A stretch of 26,141 bases of DNA from Gymnopilus junonius (lineage: Eukaryota; Basidiomycota; Agaricomycetes; Agaricales; Galerinaceae): positions 1-26,141 of the forward strand of contig JADNYJ010000437.1 in assembly GCA_015501075.1 (NCBI GenBank). Direction: 5' to 3'. Positions 1 to 10,409 of the stretch are shown here, piece by piece. Under the pieces are notes generated by a model. That model saw only the letters and a list, made by a program, of their open reading frames with translations, ran no database searches and was not told where the DNA came from. The translations under genes and the position numbers were made by a program. Numbering within the stretch: the stretch's first letter is position 1; each line of letters begins with the position of its first letter.

Positions 1-847
1 ACACTGTAAGGGCGAAGAGGACCTGGGTTCGATTTCACTCTTACAGCGGATTGCCAGCCACATACACCGTCCGGATGAGTACAGGAGCTGTAAAGTAGAA
101 CTAATTCCGTGATAATAGTGTTAAGGAGCGGAGGTCATGAGTTCTGAGAAACATGAAGATTGGCGACAAAATATCGTTTCCTGGATCAAGTACATGGAGA
201 GCCATGGTAGTCCAATGAGCCACAATTTATGACAGCAAGAGCGCATCAGAGCCAAAACTTAAAAGTAAGTCAGTGAATTATCGTGTCGGAAAGTGAAGAT
301 AAGCAATGTTACCCCTTAAAAAGCAGACTGAGCCTTCATAAGTGTAAATAAATGGAGAGGGATGCAGTGCGAGCAGTACGGGGAAGGACAAAAAGGTGAA
401 TCGGATATTTAAAAACCGGTACCGAAGTTATGTCAGCAAGTTCATAGTCTCGTACCAAAACACGTCCACACAGTGGACGGTCTTGTGTGAAAGTAGGCCA
501 TGTGGCAGGGCAATGCGATCAATCACGGCCATTACATTTGATTTGTAGTCTTTGAAATTCAAGTCTACAAAAGTTTTAGTTACCGTACTCAGAGCATGAC
601 AGAAAATAGGAGAAATTCTGAAATATATTACAACCTAGCCTCTCATGCCATGAAAAATGGTATAGAAAGCCCCTACGCTACCTCTCAAACTAATTATTCA
701 AGTCCACTCTCTTCAAGTATTCTATGGCCCACCACCTTCCCCCTTAATGTATATAATACACCTCGAAAATGCAAGGTTGTGCTGTCAACACCAGCTGCAC
801 CTCTGCGGCCCAATCCACCTGCCACGGAACTCACACCCTGGCCACGC
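1..847. other. Intergenic, no gene supported
   Basis: I see no convincing gene here. A plus-strand open frame at 596-1027 has low-complexity composition, no splice context, and overlaps a more protein-like minus-strand reading. Bases 20-35 (GGACCTGGGTTCGATT) resemble a tRNA B box (the internal RNA polymerase III promoter), but no full cloverleaf can be drawn because the window begins there. Confidence 0.5.
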
Positions 848-1021
848 TTAGGTCAGAAAGTCCCGCTGGAAGTTCTGGAAGATGTCACCTGTCAGATATT
901 CAGACACATTATCATCGTAGTACTTCTCGATAAATTTGTTGGTGGATTGCCAGCCGAGACGCTTGAGGGCCTGAACAGACTTCTGGAGTTTATCCTCATG
1001 GATTTGCTGACCCGGGGGCAT
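848..1021 (-). CDS. Possible short ORF or first exon, unknown protein
   Basis: A minus-strand ATG at 1021 in good context (CAACGATGCC) opens a frame of 57 codons ending in TAA at 848-850. The predicted residues begin MPPGQQIHEDKLQKSVQALK and continue with LGWQSTNKFIEKYYDDN. This is a balanced, charged, helix-like composition, unlike the random frames around it. An acceptor-like TTTGTAG lies just upstream on the minus strand, which may mark a 5' UTR intron. No clear donor was found that would join it to a downstream exon. It may therefore be a 57-residue protein, the first exon of a larger gene, or a fragment. I do not recognise the family. Confidence 0.35.
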   Translation of the reverse strand: MPPGQQIHEDKLQKSVQALKRLGWQSTNKFIEKYYDDNVSEYLTGDIFQNFQRDFLT

Positions 1022-2516
1022 CGTTGAGGCAACTGTTGAAGGCGCGGTGGTGGTAAAAGCGAGAGAGAGCCGCGTGTGACGTCTTTGTGACGCCGGTGAT
1101 CGAAGCGAAAGAGACTACAAAGTTGAAACAATCTCACCACTACTTTTCATTTCGTCATTATCAAAACACAAACCTCACTATAAAATCGGAAAAAATGATA
1201 GTTCGACTCAGAAATGATTTTACTAAAACTTTTCTCTATAAAGTAAATAATTCTGTTGAAGGGATGGAGCGTCATAAATTGAAAAAGCCCTAACTTTACA
1301 TTGCCCTGGTAAAACCCCTACCTTGGTATAAGCCCCACTCACGTTTCACGTGGGTGGGAATTTCTTGCTTAGCTGAGCCTAAGCAAGTTCAATCCTTCTT
1401 CCACCCGTTTAAAGGTCAATCTGTCCTACTCCTTGTTTTTTACCAGGACGCCGTTCACGACATACAGAACAGTCTCAATATAGTCGAACGGAAATATTCC
1501 GCCGATATCCTTGACAGACCTCCTCCTGAGGACCGCATCGCGTTCTGAGCAATGGCGGCTTGAAATGGTGCTACCCGGTGATCCTACCTGAGTCGACTAG
1601 TTTATGATTTTATCAGCTCCTCGGCTCGCGGCTCCTGGATGAACACGTTTATCACGATCCCTGAATCGCAGGGCGTTACTATTGGTGAGGAACGGAATGA
1701 CGTAGGGACGCTGGCTGGTGTACGTTGCCATGCAGGACCCAGGTGAGGATATCTTGCTGTCATCCCATGTTATTTCTTGCTGAGATATGTCGTCATATTC
1801 CAGTTCCATGGGCGTATTCCTCGCCGGATACGTATCTACCTGTAAACCCTGCACGTGTGCACATTGATCCAGTATCTCTTCAGATATTTTGTATTGTGAG
1901 TCTCATACACAGCGTACAAGCTGACACTATTGTGAGGTTGACCGTACTTGGGACGTCCTTCTTTTTCTTGGTACTGTACCTCCAGTTCCGTATGCAATGT
2001 ACTACCTTTTCCTGCTGCCCTTTCTAATCGTATCAAACATTCAATTCATCATTTCAATCTGCTTCAGCCCCGGCGTTAGTCACCTTTCGTCGCCACTATG
2101 TATGCTACAGCTGCTAATGTCCCATAAACACCCTTTGAAGCTATCCCTCTTTTGTGAGCATCATTTTTACCTAGGGCGTTCACGTGTTCACATTCTCTTT
2201 TTTAATCAAGTTTTGAACTGAAATGCTGCGAGTGTGTTTGGTACAACGCTTTATAGAGGCTGCTTACTGCAGCACGGTGAAACATGCCCCCATCTAGATG
2301 TTCTGGAGTGCCTGATAATTCGATAGTGCATTTACATTATTTTTCTTCATTGCCCAGATCATCAACTGTAGAGGTCAAGAGGTACTCACTGTAGATCATC
2401 GTTATTGGAGATGAATGAAACCTCTTATAGCTAAGTAAAATAATGAATCAACGTATCTAATACAAAGTCAGTAATTCTGGTCAACTATTTCAACGATGAA
2501 CACAGTATCTTTTACT
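1022..2516. other. Intergenic or decayed, two hairpins, no firm gene
   Basis: Minus-strand open frames at 1597-1854 and 1836-2036, and a shorter stretch near 1427-1545 (reading FPFDYIETVLYVVNGVLV), have partly protein-like composition. They could be exons of one decayed gene, since a donor-like CAG|GTAGAT joins the first two. I could not build a continuous frame and recognise no family. Positions 1333-1387 hold two adjacent hairpins. Confidence 0.3.
1333..1387. repeat. Two adjacent perfect or near-perfect hairpins
   Basis: The first hairpin pairs CCCACTCACGT with an imperfect partner ending GTGGG, around a short TTC centre (1333-1358). The second pairs CTTGCTTAG (1364-1372) with CTAAGCAAG (1379-1387) around a 6-nt loop. 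Together they could form a compact structured RNA or cruciform. No gene end is close enough to call them a terminator, and the role is unknown. Confidence 0.5.
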
Positions 2517-3489
2517 CTAATATGTGAGCAGAAGTGAGCCAGTCGTCGCCGAATCCGAGAGTACCGTCATAGTAATCCCGTCCATGGAATCACTGGCCAC
2601 GTTCCACGAGATAGAGGGAGGATGCTGGCCATTCTGGAGGCTTATGTCGATCGAGGAAAAGACTGTATTTCCAGAAGGTAAATCAGAAATTGATTCAGCA
2701 TTGTACATTTCCAAAGCTTCGTAGGCCCAAGTAAGTTCTGTGGTATTTGTCGCAGAAATAGTGGTATCGGGGTAACCCACAAAAGTGGACTCGTAATCGT
2801 ACGTCATCTCGCCTCCGGAGGTCCATGTGCCCGTCAGCGACATTCGGCCTTGCAGAAAGGTACCAGATGACACCGGGATAACGTCCGTATGGTATGCATT
2901 ATTCCCGACAAGCCACCAAGACGCAATGGCGTAGAATTCGCCTCCTCCGGCTGGAGAAACGCCATATTGCAGTACAGGTTGCAAAATCCATCCAAGGGCA
3001 TGGGGAATTAGTCCATTGAACCAGTAAACAAGTTGGCCGTCCCAGCTGGCGGGGGTGGGAGGGACGATCCAGTTGGTACCGAAGGAAGAGATTGGGCTGG
3101 AACCCACGTTGTTCCAATATGCGTAGGCGATATAGCCGCTTTGCAAATCGCGACGGCTGGGTGTTGGTCTCTCAATCGGTCCTACAGATTTCGAATTTGA
3201 ACCTGTGTAAGGAGCGGAGTGAAGGACAGTCCCGTTCGCAGCTATAATATGAACCTCGATAGCCGACTGATGTACCCTTGCACCCTTTGGTACAGCGTGG
3301 ACGTTCGATTTTGGGACAAGCCCAGCCGGGGTATGCACAAGCTCTTCGCTTGACCTCTGTAATTTTATCATAGAACACAAATGAGCATCAAAAATTATGT
3401 ATATATAACTTCTTCCTTACAATTTCGGCCACACCGCTTAGGACATGTGCGGTGAGAAGTGCAAATTTGAAAACACTTTTCAACGACAT
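2517..3489 (-). CDS. Secreted beta-rich protein of unknown function, paralogue 1
   Basis: There are two exons: 3489-3421 (23 codons, MSLKSVFKFALLTAHVLSGV..., a signal peptide) and 3356-2517, separated by a 64-nt phase-0 intron (3420-3357, GTAAGG...ACAG). The predicted protein has about 302 residues. After the signal peptide comes a conserved core with NWIVPPTPASWDGQ, LQPVLQYGVSPAGGGEFYA and ASWW, then alternating hydrophobic/Ser-Thr strands to the C-terminus. This pattern recalls concanavalin-A-like beta-sandwich proteins found as uncharacterised secreted proteins in mushrooms and some bacteria. That assignment is from memory of the motif, not a search. No catalytic residues can be named. A matching paralogue lies directly upstream (3957-4941). 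The signal peptide here lacks the Ser-Pro-Leu-Asp end seen in the paralogue. The intron can be read through from an ATG at 3380, but the spliced model gives the secretion signal. Confidence 0.85.
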
Positions 3490-3956
3490 TGGTTGCTTGT
3501 GAAATTGCCTATCTTCGGATGAGGGTCAGAGTCAATTGTGGACATGAAAGTAGCTCACTATCGGAAATCGCTGCTTGAGGGCGATTAGGCCAATCAAAAA
3601 TGTTTAGTGTTTTACTTACACCTTTTATACGCAAAGAACACTCAAGCCAGCTACCCGAAATCGTAAAATCAAGGCAATCCATGGCCGCAGTGCGATTGAA
3701 TAACGCATTCGCCATTAATTCGGCATCAGAATGCCGTAGCCAGAACGTAAAGAAGCACTTAGATGACAAGAGGCCCATATGTTGCTGGCGAGGAAGAATA
3801 ATTGGTGAGTGAAGACGTATTTACATTGTATTTGAGGTTTGTGCTCCAGAATTCAACTACTGCGGAAGTGAAATACTAAAAAATACGAAGTAAACTTGGT
3901 TGGTTCCATGATAAATAATGAACGCTTCCGAAGTGAATTTCTACATATCCTTTACT
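3490..3956 (-). promoter_or_regulatory. Promoter region of paralogue 1, copied from its neighbour
   Basis: A minus-strand TATA box (TATAAAAGG, 3629-3621) lies about 132 nt before the ATG at 3489. Blocks here match the region upstream of paralogue 2. Examples are GCTGCTTGAG, CCAGCTACCCGA and TGGCCGCAGTG, in the same order and spacing, so the duplicated unit includes the promoter. No separate gene is seen. Confidence 0.6.
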
Positions 3957-4941
3957 CTAATACGTGAGCAGAAGTGACCCAGTTGTCGCCGAATTCGAGA
4001 GGACCGTCATAGTGATACCGTCAGTGGGATCACTGACCACGCTCCAAGGAATGGAAGGAGGGTTCTGGCCGTTCTGAAGGGTAATATCAATCGTGGAGAA
4101 CACTGTATTTCCGGTGGGCAAGCCAGAAATGAATTCAGTAGTATACATTTCCAATGCTTCGTAAGCCCATGTAAGTTCTCTGGTATTCGTTGCCGAAATA
4201 GTGGTGCCGCTATAGCCGACAAAAGTGGACTTGTAATCGTACGTCGTCACGCCTCCAGATGTCGATGTGCCAGTCAGCGTCATCTGGCCTTGTAAAAACG
4301 TACCGGGAGATACTTGGGTAATGTCGGTATGATATACGTTATTGTCGATAAGCCACCATGACGCAATGGCGTAGAATTCGCCTCCTCCGGCTGGAGAGAT
4401 ACCATATTGCAGCACGGGCTGTAAAATTCCGCCAAGGTCCTGCGGTACAAGGCCATTCCACCAGTAAAGCAGTTGGCCGTCCCAAGTAGATGGGGTCGGA
4501 GGGACGACCCAGTTGGTGCCAAAGAAAGAGATCGGACTTGTGCCCACGTTATTCCAGTCCGTGTAGGCAATGTAGCCACTTTGCAAATCACGGCGTCTAG
4601 AGGTAGGTCCTTGTAGGACTCCTACAAGCTTTGAATTCGAACCTGTGAAGGGAGCGGAGTGAAGGATAGTCCCGTTCGCGGCTATGATCTGAATTTCAGT
4701 GGCTGACTGGTGTACCCTTGCGCCCTGTGGAACGGTGTGGACGTTAGACTTTGGTACAAGCCCAGCTGGGGTCTGCACAAGCTCCTCACTTGACCTCTAT
4801 GTGATGATCCAAGGCATAAATGAGTAAGTATTATAAAATATGATCGTAAAGAGACTGCCTTACGATGTCAAGGGGGCTTGCAATACCAGTTAGGACATGG
4901 GTGGCGAGAAGCGCGAACTTGAAAAGGCCTTTGAACGACAT
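3957..4941 (-). CDS. Secreted beta-rich protein of unknown function, paralogue 2
   Basis: Exon 1 (4941-4864, 26 codons) encodes MSFKGLFKFALLATHVLTGI followed by AlaSerProLeuAspIle, a typical signal peptide. A 67-nt phase-0 intron (4863-4797, GTAAGG...CATAG) leads to exon 2 (4796-3957). The predicted protein has 305 residues and reads RSSEELVQTPAGLVPKSNVH straight after the intron. The first in-frame ATG-like position inside exon 2 is really GTG, so the upstream exon is needed. The core motifs are shared with paralogue 1: NWVVPPTPSTWDGQ, LQPVLQYGISPAGGGEFYA, SWW, and a Ser/Thr-rich C-terminal half. By eye the two proteins are about 80% identical, with the same intron position and phase. The likely product is secreted with a beta-sandwich fold. 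The function is unknown, and both a lectin-like and a glucanase-like role are possible. Confidence 0.87.
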
Positions 4942-5949
4942 TGGTTACCTGTAAGATTATTTGAATATGTAAGAAAGTCAGTCAGTCAATAGAATGAAAG
5001 CTCACTAAGCGAGATCGCTGCTTGAGTAGTCAGGCAACTTAAGGAACTCTGACCTCTTTTATACACGAAAACGACCCAAACCAGCTACCCGACATCGCGA
5101 AACAAAGGCCGCCCCTGGCCGCAGTGGAATTCGATGTACCCTTTTCCATAGTTCGGCATGAAACAGCGTGGCCAGATTATGGAGGAGGAGCGTACTGGAA
5201 CGACAAAGACCCATTGTAATACGCGACCCTTTCCCTTTCGCCGAGAGAATGATCTGGACAAGTCAGAATAATTGGCGAGAGAATAGCTGCATGCTTATAA
5301 CTCGATAAAAAATGCGAATGACCTCTTACGTTACGCGCCAATCGACTTTCTCGTGATGGATTGAAAACATCCTTGGGAAGCGGGCAAGATATACGGGGCT
5401 TTGCATTTTTTTGCGGGGTAGGCGCATCAGAAACGTACCTCAGCGGGTCAGCTGTGCGCTTTGAACAAAATAGAGGGCATTCCAGGAAATTTCGGCGACT
5501 GAGATCGGGCAATGAGGTAATGAATGCAGTGAATACTAGACCGAATGGTAATGTTCACAAGTACCTTCGTTCATCCATCTCAAAAGTAGTCTGATTCTAG
5601 ACAACAAGCCGGACGTCCCATCCACGGCAGTGAATAAGGCATGACCACATACCCTCGACGTTCTGATGCCGACCATATCTTCCTGAGCTAACACAGGGGC
5701 ATGCGGCGACAAGTCGAAAATGCGTGTTCAGATAACAGAACGGGAATTACAAAACATCGGAAATAAGAGAAATATATCGCAATGTAAAGTTCTGCTCTTC
5801 ACATGCATCCTCAGATGTCCGCTTCCTGCTCGTCCTTAAAGTTCAACCTGAAATAGGATTCGGTTCCTTTTGACAAGAGACAAAACCCTGGAAAATGACT
5901 CACATCCATAACATCAAGCACTGGAAAGCAAACCGAGCCTCAACGGGGA
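4942..5949 (-). promoter_or_regulatory. Promoter of paralogue 2, then gene-free sequence
   Basis: A TATAAAAG box on the minus strand (5063-5056) lies about 115 nt before the ATG at 4941. Similarity to the region upstream of paralogue 1 extends to about 5275 (AGAATAATTGG). The rest, to the end of the small gene at 5950, shows only short random frames, and I see no gene in it. Confidence 0.5.
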
Positions 5950-6248
5950 TCAAAGGTTGGGTGCGGAGCCTGTCATTGAAGGGGCATCGGTAAGAGCAAG
6001 GTTCAACTCCGCGGCTTGGTCGGAAGTCGGGTTTGATACTGGCGAGCTCTGCTCATGAGTGTCGGTATCTTCGTGAGGGGTATCCATTGGGGTAGGCTGT
6101 TCGAGAGTGGGTCAATTCCAGGGAAAGGAAGTTCAACGACAGCCCTCAAACACGCATGTAAGTCATGGTTACTTACCTCGACCTTTCGTTTCGAAAATTT
6201 CTTGGATATTTTTTGGAAAATATTCTTGAAGGAGTCGGCGAGTGGCAT
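5950..6248 (-). CDS. Small 72-residue protein with basic N-terminal helix
   Basis: Exon 1 (6248-6177, 24 codons) reads MPLADSFKNIFQKISKKFSK followed by ArgLysValGlu, a strongly basic amphipathic helix. A consensus donor (GAG|GTAAGT) starts an 80-nt phase-0 intron (6176-6097) with a TTGACC branch site and a CAG end. Exon 2 (6096-5950) encodes 48 residues, Pro/Ser/Thr/Asp/Glu-rich and probably disordered (PTPMDTPHEDTDTHEQSS...), ending SGSAPNL-like at TGA 5952-5950. The ATG sits two bases after a strong pyrimidine tract and CTACAG (intron end at 6251), so the 5' UTR also seems to contain an intron. I do not recognise the family. The sharp split between a cationic helix and an acidic tail suggests membrane or partner binding, but that is inference. 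No signal peptide is visible. Confidence 0.6.
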
Positions 6249-6251
6249 CGC

Positions 6252-7771
6252 TGTAGGGGACGAGAAGGATGGATCCTGGAGGGAGGCAATGTGGATATAG
6301 GGATGGAACTTAAGAGCAATAGAAGGAACAGGTCTGAAGGCACGCACGTGGATGAGATGCGAAGCGAAGCTTGAAGTTTGAGCCTCAACAGTGTGCGCAG
6401 TTTCATAGGCTGGTGTAGGCCTTATTGTGGTCCGTTAGTCGAGCATGACGGGAATGAACACGCTGGGCCCTGAAGATCTGAAGCTCGAAGGCTAGCAGGG
6501 TGTTCGCATTATACAATCGACCGAAACTCATTGCCCACATTCATTCGGAACGTTGGAGTCGCTAAGCCTCAACAACATGATACGGTTAAACCCTCTCAAA
6601 CCCATGGGAAATTTCATGACGTCTTACCATACAACTAGACAGCTTCTCGAACTTCATTACCGCTAATCAAAGGCACAACACGTCGAAGGAGTCGTTCGAG
6701 ACGTTGTCTATGGGCAGACGGCGATGAGTAAGGTCAACTGGTGGTGTCGTGCGAGGTCCTGAATTCGCGGAAGACGAACCTTTGAAGAGATGAGAAGGAG
6801 AGCAGACAGATGTAAGCCTCGACTGGCACCCGCGAATGCTGCCAGCTGCAGGTTTCCACTTCGGAAAAAAAATCTAAAACCTCGGACAGGGTGTCGTAAC
6901 TGCAATTCTAGACTTCATTTCTAGCTATCCGATCATATTAATGTGGTTCTTAGTCGTAATAAGAGATAAGTACGAACCTTGATAACGAAATCCCAAGTGA
7001 ACGATCATCGTGCGGTGGACCTTGTTCCTTCCGGTAGCGATTTATTCTTCTTGCTCACCAATACTCTCTCTGGTGGCGGTCTTAAATGACGGTGTATCTT
7101 GCGGAACGTTTGACTTAGCTAGGATGGGGGAATGCAGAGGTGATGCCGACCAGGTGGACAATGATTTTAAAAAGCGAAATTGACCTGCTGGTCAAAACTG
7201 CTTAGTAATCCAACCGTTACCCTAACCTTCAACATTTTGAACGCGCTGTCTACGCCAACCTTCACATTGCCTTCACAACGCGGAAACTTGACAAGGCGCC
7301 CTAGAAAGTGCAGACGTTCAAGTACCTCACGATAAAGCCTGTATCTACGCACACGCATTGGCGAAATTTTTCAAACGATAGGACGAAGTTGATGGCACCT
7401 GGAACTTTGCCCTCAGACCGAGCCTACGACTCCTAGTAGTAGCAGCAGCAGCGCAGCCTTTTTATGCTTAAAGGTACATACTTCCTGCCTTTTGACTTGA
7501 TTGAGATTAATTTATGAACTGCAGTCATAATGTAGTCCGCCTTCTGAGGCAAACTCCAAGAATTGGGAAGGTGATAAACTAAGGTGAGGAGTGGATTTCG
7601 ACCAACCTCGTTCTGTGATGTTTTATGCTAACGATCAGCGCTGCTAGCTCCACTATCTACATGGTCGATCTGTCCTTATCTCTTGCCGTCCATGGCTTGG
7701 TTTTTACCGTGAAGCCATCACGCCCATGGCCTCAAATGTTTTCCCTCTAAAGTCCTTTTGTTCACGAGTAG
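6252..7771. other. Long region with no supported gene
   Basis: No frame here combines length, start context and splice sites. A plus-strand stretch near 7240-7310 reads AVYANLHIAFTTRKLDKAP before a stop and may be a gene remnant. A short AGT/AGC trinucleotide tract lies at 7434-7455. The first part (6252-6400) is the 5' leader of the small gene on the minus strand. Confidence 0.4.
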
Positions 7772-8395
7772 TTCAGCATCGGATCCAAGGAGATCATACG
7801 GATCATACGTAAGTCAACTCTTGCCCTCGCCATTAATTCCCCTCATCTGGGCTTGTTTTCTTACAGTGGAGAAGGTGTTGACACGCTCGCTGACTCCCTA
7901 CGACATTCTCCCCTCCTCCCTCGGAACAACTACGTCTGTGTGCGGCATCAAGGTCTTCCTGACCAACGCCATTGTCAATTATTCAGACGAGTCCAACCCT
8001 GTATTCCCCTTCCTCCTGACCTGGCCTCCAATTTATCATTACCTTCGCCCATTGACTGGAGGTACGTGTCAGCAACATCTTGATGTACATGGGCATCCTG
8101 TTGATTGACTGAATCTCTTCCTACAGCGGTGCGTGTCTTTCAACTCTTGATGGAATTCGGAACCACAAATGTGAGGAATGATTGGCCTAGTCCTCAAACG
8201 TCTCATGCTCATAAATGTCATCGGGCAGTCCTCTGAGACTTCTGCAGCCGTGTTCCTCGCCGCAGACAAACTAAGGAAATAAGCTCAGTTCATTGCAAGC
8301 ACCCACTTGCCATTGACTTGGCGCACAGTTTTCCTCTTCAGAACTTTTCTGCCCATAAACCACCCGAAGGGCTACGGATATGTGACACGTCACGC
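7772..8395 (+). pseudogene. Decayed intron-containing gene, family unknown
   Basis: Three exon-like blocks are joined by clear fungal introns: 7809-7866 (GTAAGT...TTACAG), 8062-8126 (GTACGT...TTGACTGA...CTACAG) and 8396-8458 (GTAAGT...CCTGACC...CTCAG). Splicing the first two keeps a single frame, reading SKEIIRI, then LEKVLTRSLTPYDILPSSLG, VFPFLLTWPP and LTGAVRVFQLLMEFGTTNVR. Near 8178 the protein-like reading moves by one base to IGLVLKRLMLINVIGQ. It then meets an in-frame TAA at 8280-8282 and resumes as FIASTHLPLTWRTVFLFRTF. Upstream the frame is closed by TAG at 7769-7771. One frameshift plus one or two stops point to a pseudogene of a hydrophobic, possibly membrane, protein. I do not recognise it. 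Sequencing error could in principle explain part of the damage. Confidence 0.45.
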
Positions 8396-8458
8396 GTAAG
8401 TTGAATGTTGTTGTGACCGATTCTTGTTGCCTGGCCTGACCTTTAATTCATCCCTCAG

Positions 8459-9764
8459 CCTGAACGCATCGCAGTCTGAGCCCCGAAAGTGATGCGTCCA
8501 CTGCTCCCTATGTCAAGCTCAGTTTTGGCGGTGCTTAAATTCTCCCCCAGTTCAAGTGCTCATCATCACTGCTTTCGTCAATCTTGGAAAGTGACCCGCA
8601 TCCTCCAGACCATCTCTCTCTTCGCTCCGCCTCCACATTCTCCAGAAAATTAGCTCTCAACAGTTTGAATGACTACCTACCATCAACACAGCTCTCCATC
8701 CTCATCCTTACCCAGTTCTCCGGTCGAGTTTTAGCTCACCACCCTGGAGGCGACGGTCTACACGCCTTCTTATTTCTGAGGTGTCGGATTTGCTTACCAG
8801 CTCCTGAGAATGATCCTCGCCTTCCCTGTGCATATCGGCAGCCCTCGCCTCATTGTCACCCTCTTTCAACACATCCGTCAAGAAAAGCGCGGCTGCTGGT
8901 TTAAACTTCAGGCCCAACCCATCGAAGACTGAGCCCTGAGACCAAGCTTTTGCAAGGGGTGGAGGCTACACCTTCTCTTCCATGGACTAATGTTCACATC
9001 AGGGTGCTACACCCATGGCGGCAAAGTTGTTGCCACTCTGAGCGACCAGTATGATGTGACGTGGAAGCGGTAACTACGAAGGCGGTGTATGGATCTGCGA
9101 TGTTCCATGTTCTTTCTCGCCTTCTCATCTTTGCAGCTTCACATTCACATCGTCGTTGTCATCACAATGCCGGCTTGTGGTTCCGCCTCCGTTTGCTTGA
9201 CTATGGGCCCGTTTTCTGTTGTCGTCCAGAACACTGCGTATACTGGTATTGGGTTGCGGGGTGGAATATGAAATTGATTTCGTCTGGACTACTTCTTCAG
9301 AGTATTCTCGCTGCTCGCTCCTCGCCATTTTGTCTTTGTCTATGTCTAATTGTATGTCATGTTTTGCACCGAGACTGGCGATCGTAGATTCTTTGGCATG
9401 TACTTTTGTCTGTGGATCAGATATGCACGCCTGCTCTACATGTGTGGATTCTGTTCTGTACAACGTCATACGCAGATTGGTGGATCGATTGTGATCCGGA
9501 ACAAGTGGGTTGGCTCCGCATTTCCTTACCAGTGCCATTCTGTATGTTCTTACTTTCAATGACGAAACTGGTGATTGACCAGCGACTCGATGTATATTGG
9601 CGCTGTACATACGTACTTCAGAATTTTAGTTGAATTGCGCCCTGAAAAACTCAGAAGGAACCTTCATTGTATCAGCATACCTGGCCGGATGTTTGTGAGT
9701 GGAACTAACTTCCGGAGGTCACCATCCAGTCTGACTCACATTAGATCTCCAGTAACCATGCATA
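8459..9764. other. No intact gene; possible continuation of decayed gene
   Basis: Many short overlapping frames exist on both strands between 8584 and 9633, but none has a coherent start, splice pattern or recognised motif. The stretch after the 8396-8458 intron may hold more of the decayed plus-strand gene. A small piece near 9001-9050 reads GCYTHGGKVVATLSDQYDVT. Confidence 0.35.
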
Positions 9765-10328
9765 TTACCCAGAAAATCTTATAGTGAACTCTCTGTAAGC
9801 CCCAACAGCAACTTTCTTGTCAAAGTTAGCTGCAATGTACTCCGCCCTTTCATCCGAATCAGTACCGGCGTCAAAGGCAGCAGCATGAGTTGAGTTTTTT
9901 GCGTCGATGATGTATCTAAACCCATCACCAGGTTGATAGAAATACGCGTCGATAGGCTGGACGTCTGTACAACCTCCCTCGGCTGCTGTGGCCCCTCGAC
10001 GCCTCCTCTTAGTCCCGTTTTCAAAGGCAGCAGCGCTGATTACCCCAGTTTGTCCTGTAACCAGACACTGTCCTTGCTGGACGTCGAAGATAAGTATGCC
10101 GCATATGTTGCCTCCATTTGGCCTGTAAACACGGACTTGTGTTCCGCTGGCGGTATCCTGGAAGTTTTCTGCTAAAATAGAGGACCAGAAGTAGGAGGGG
10201 CTTCCGCAGCACAGATCTGGTTTGAGAGCGGTGCAGATCTCTGCGTTGTAGAACAGAACATCGACGGTTGTGTGCGCGCTGATCCCAGCGATGAAGAAAG
10301 AGACGAAGAAAGGGGGGACTTTGAACAT
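9765..10328 (-). CDS. Secreted six-cysteine protein with polybasic loop
   Basis: A single coding exon of 187 codons. The chosen start is the ATG at 10328, giving MFKVPPFFVSFFIAGISA, a good signal peptide with cleavage near Ala18. The ATG six codons upstream would fall inside a probable 5' UTR intron. That intron ends in TTGTAG at 10333, has a near-perfect branch site (CTGACTAACG, 10358-10349) and a GTTCGT donor at about 10397 or 10403. The mature protein has six cysteines (residues 32, 40, 41, 76, 88, 120), including a CC pair, and possible N-glycosylation sites at NGT (104) and NST. Residues 107-111 are KRRRR, a possible Kex2-type processing site or exposed loop. The size, signal peptide and paired cysteines fit a small secreted fungal protein. 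The family and role are unknown. Confidence 0.72.
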   Translation of the reverse strand: MFKVPPFFVSFFIAGISAHTTVDVLFYNAEICTALKPDLCCGSPSYFWSSILAENFQDTASGTQVRVYRPNGGNICGILIFDVQQGQCLVTGQTGVISAAAFENGTKRRRRGATAAEGGCTDVQPIDAYFYQPGDGFRYIIDAKNSTHAAAFDAGTDSDERAEYIAANFDKKVAVGAYREFTIRFSG

Positions 10329-10332
10329 CGGC

Positions 10333-10403
10333 CTACAAGAATGCAAACGTTAGTCAGAAATTTGAAGAGATGAATGGTAGGTCAAATGAACACGAACACG
10401 AAC
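10333..10403 (-). other. Probable 5' UTR intron of the six-cysteine gene
   Basis: On the minus strand GTTCGT (10403-10398, or 10397-10392) is followed by the branch-like CTGACTAACG and TTGTAG ending at 10333, four bases before the ATG at 10328. A TATATATAAG run near 10560-10550 may be the core promoter. Confidence 0.45.
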
Positions 10404-10409
10404 TTGAAA

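Noticed and set aside
596..1027. Plus-strand 143-codon open frame
   Set aside because: No splice context or motif, composition looks like a shadow, and it overlaps a more protein-like minus-strand reading.
1597..2036. Two overlapping minus-strand frames as one spliced gene
   Set aside because: A donor at the first frame end is plausible, but no continuous model with a recognised product could be built.
7434..7455. AGT/AGC trinucleotide tract as a functional repeat
   Set aside because: Too short and imperfect to be more than ordinary low-complexity sequence.
9125..9610. Minus-strand 161-codon frame
   Set aside because: Long, but without signal peptide, domain or splice support, and overlapped by several equally long frames on the other strand.
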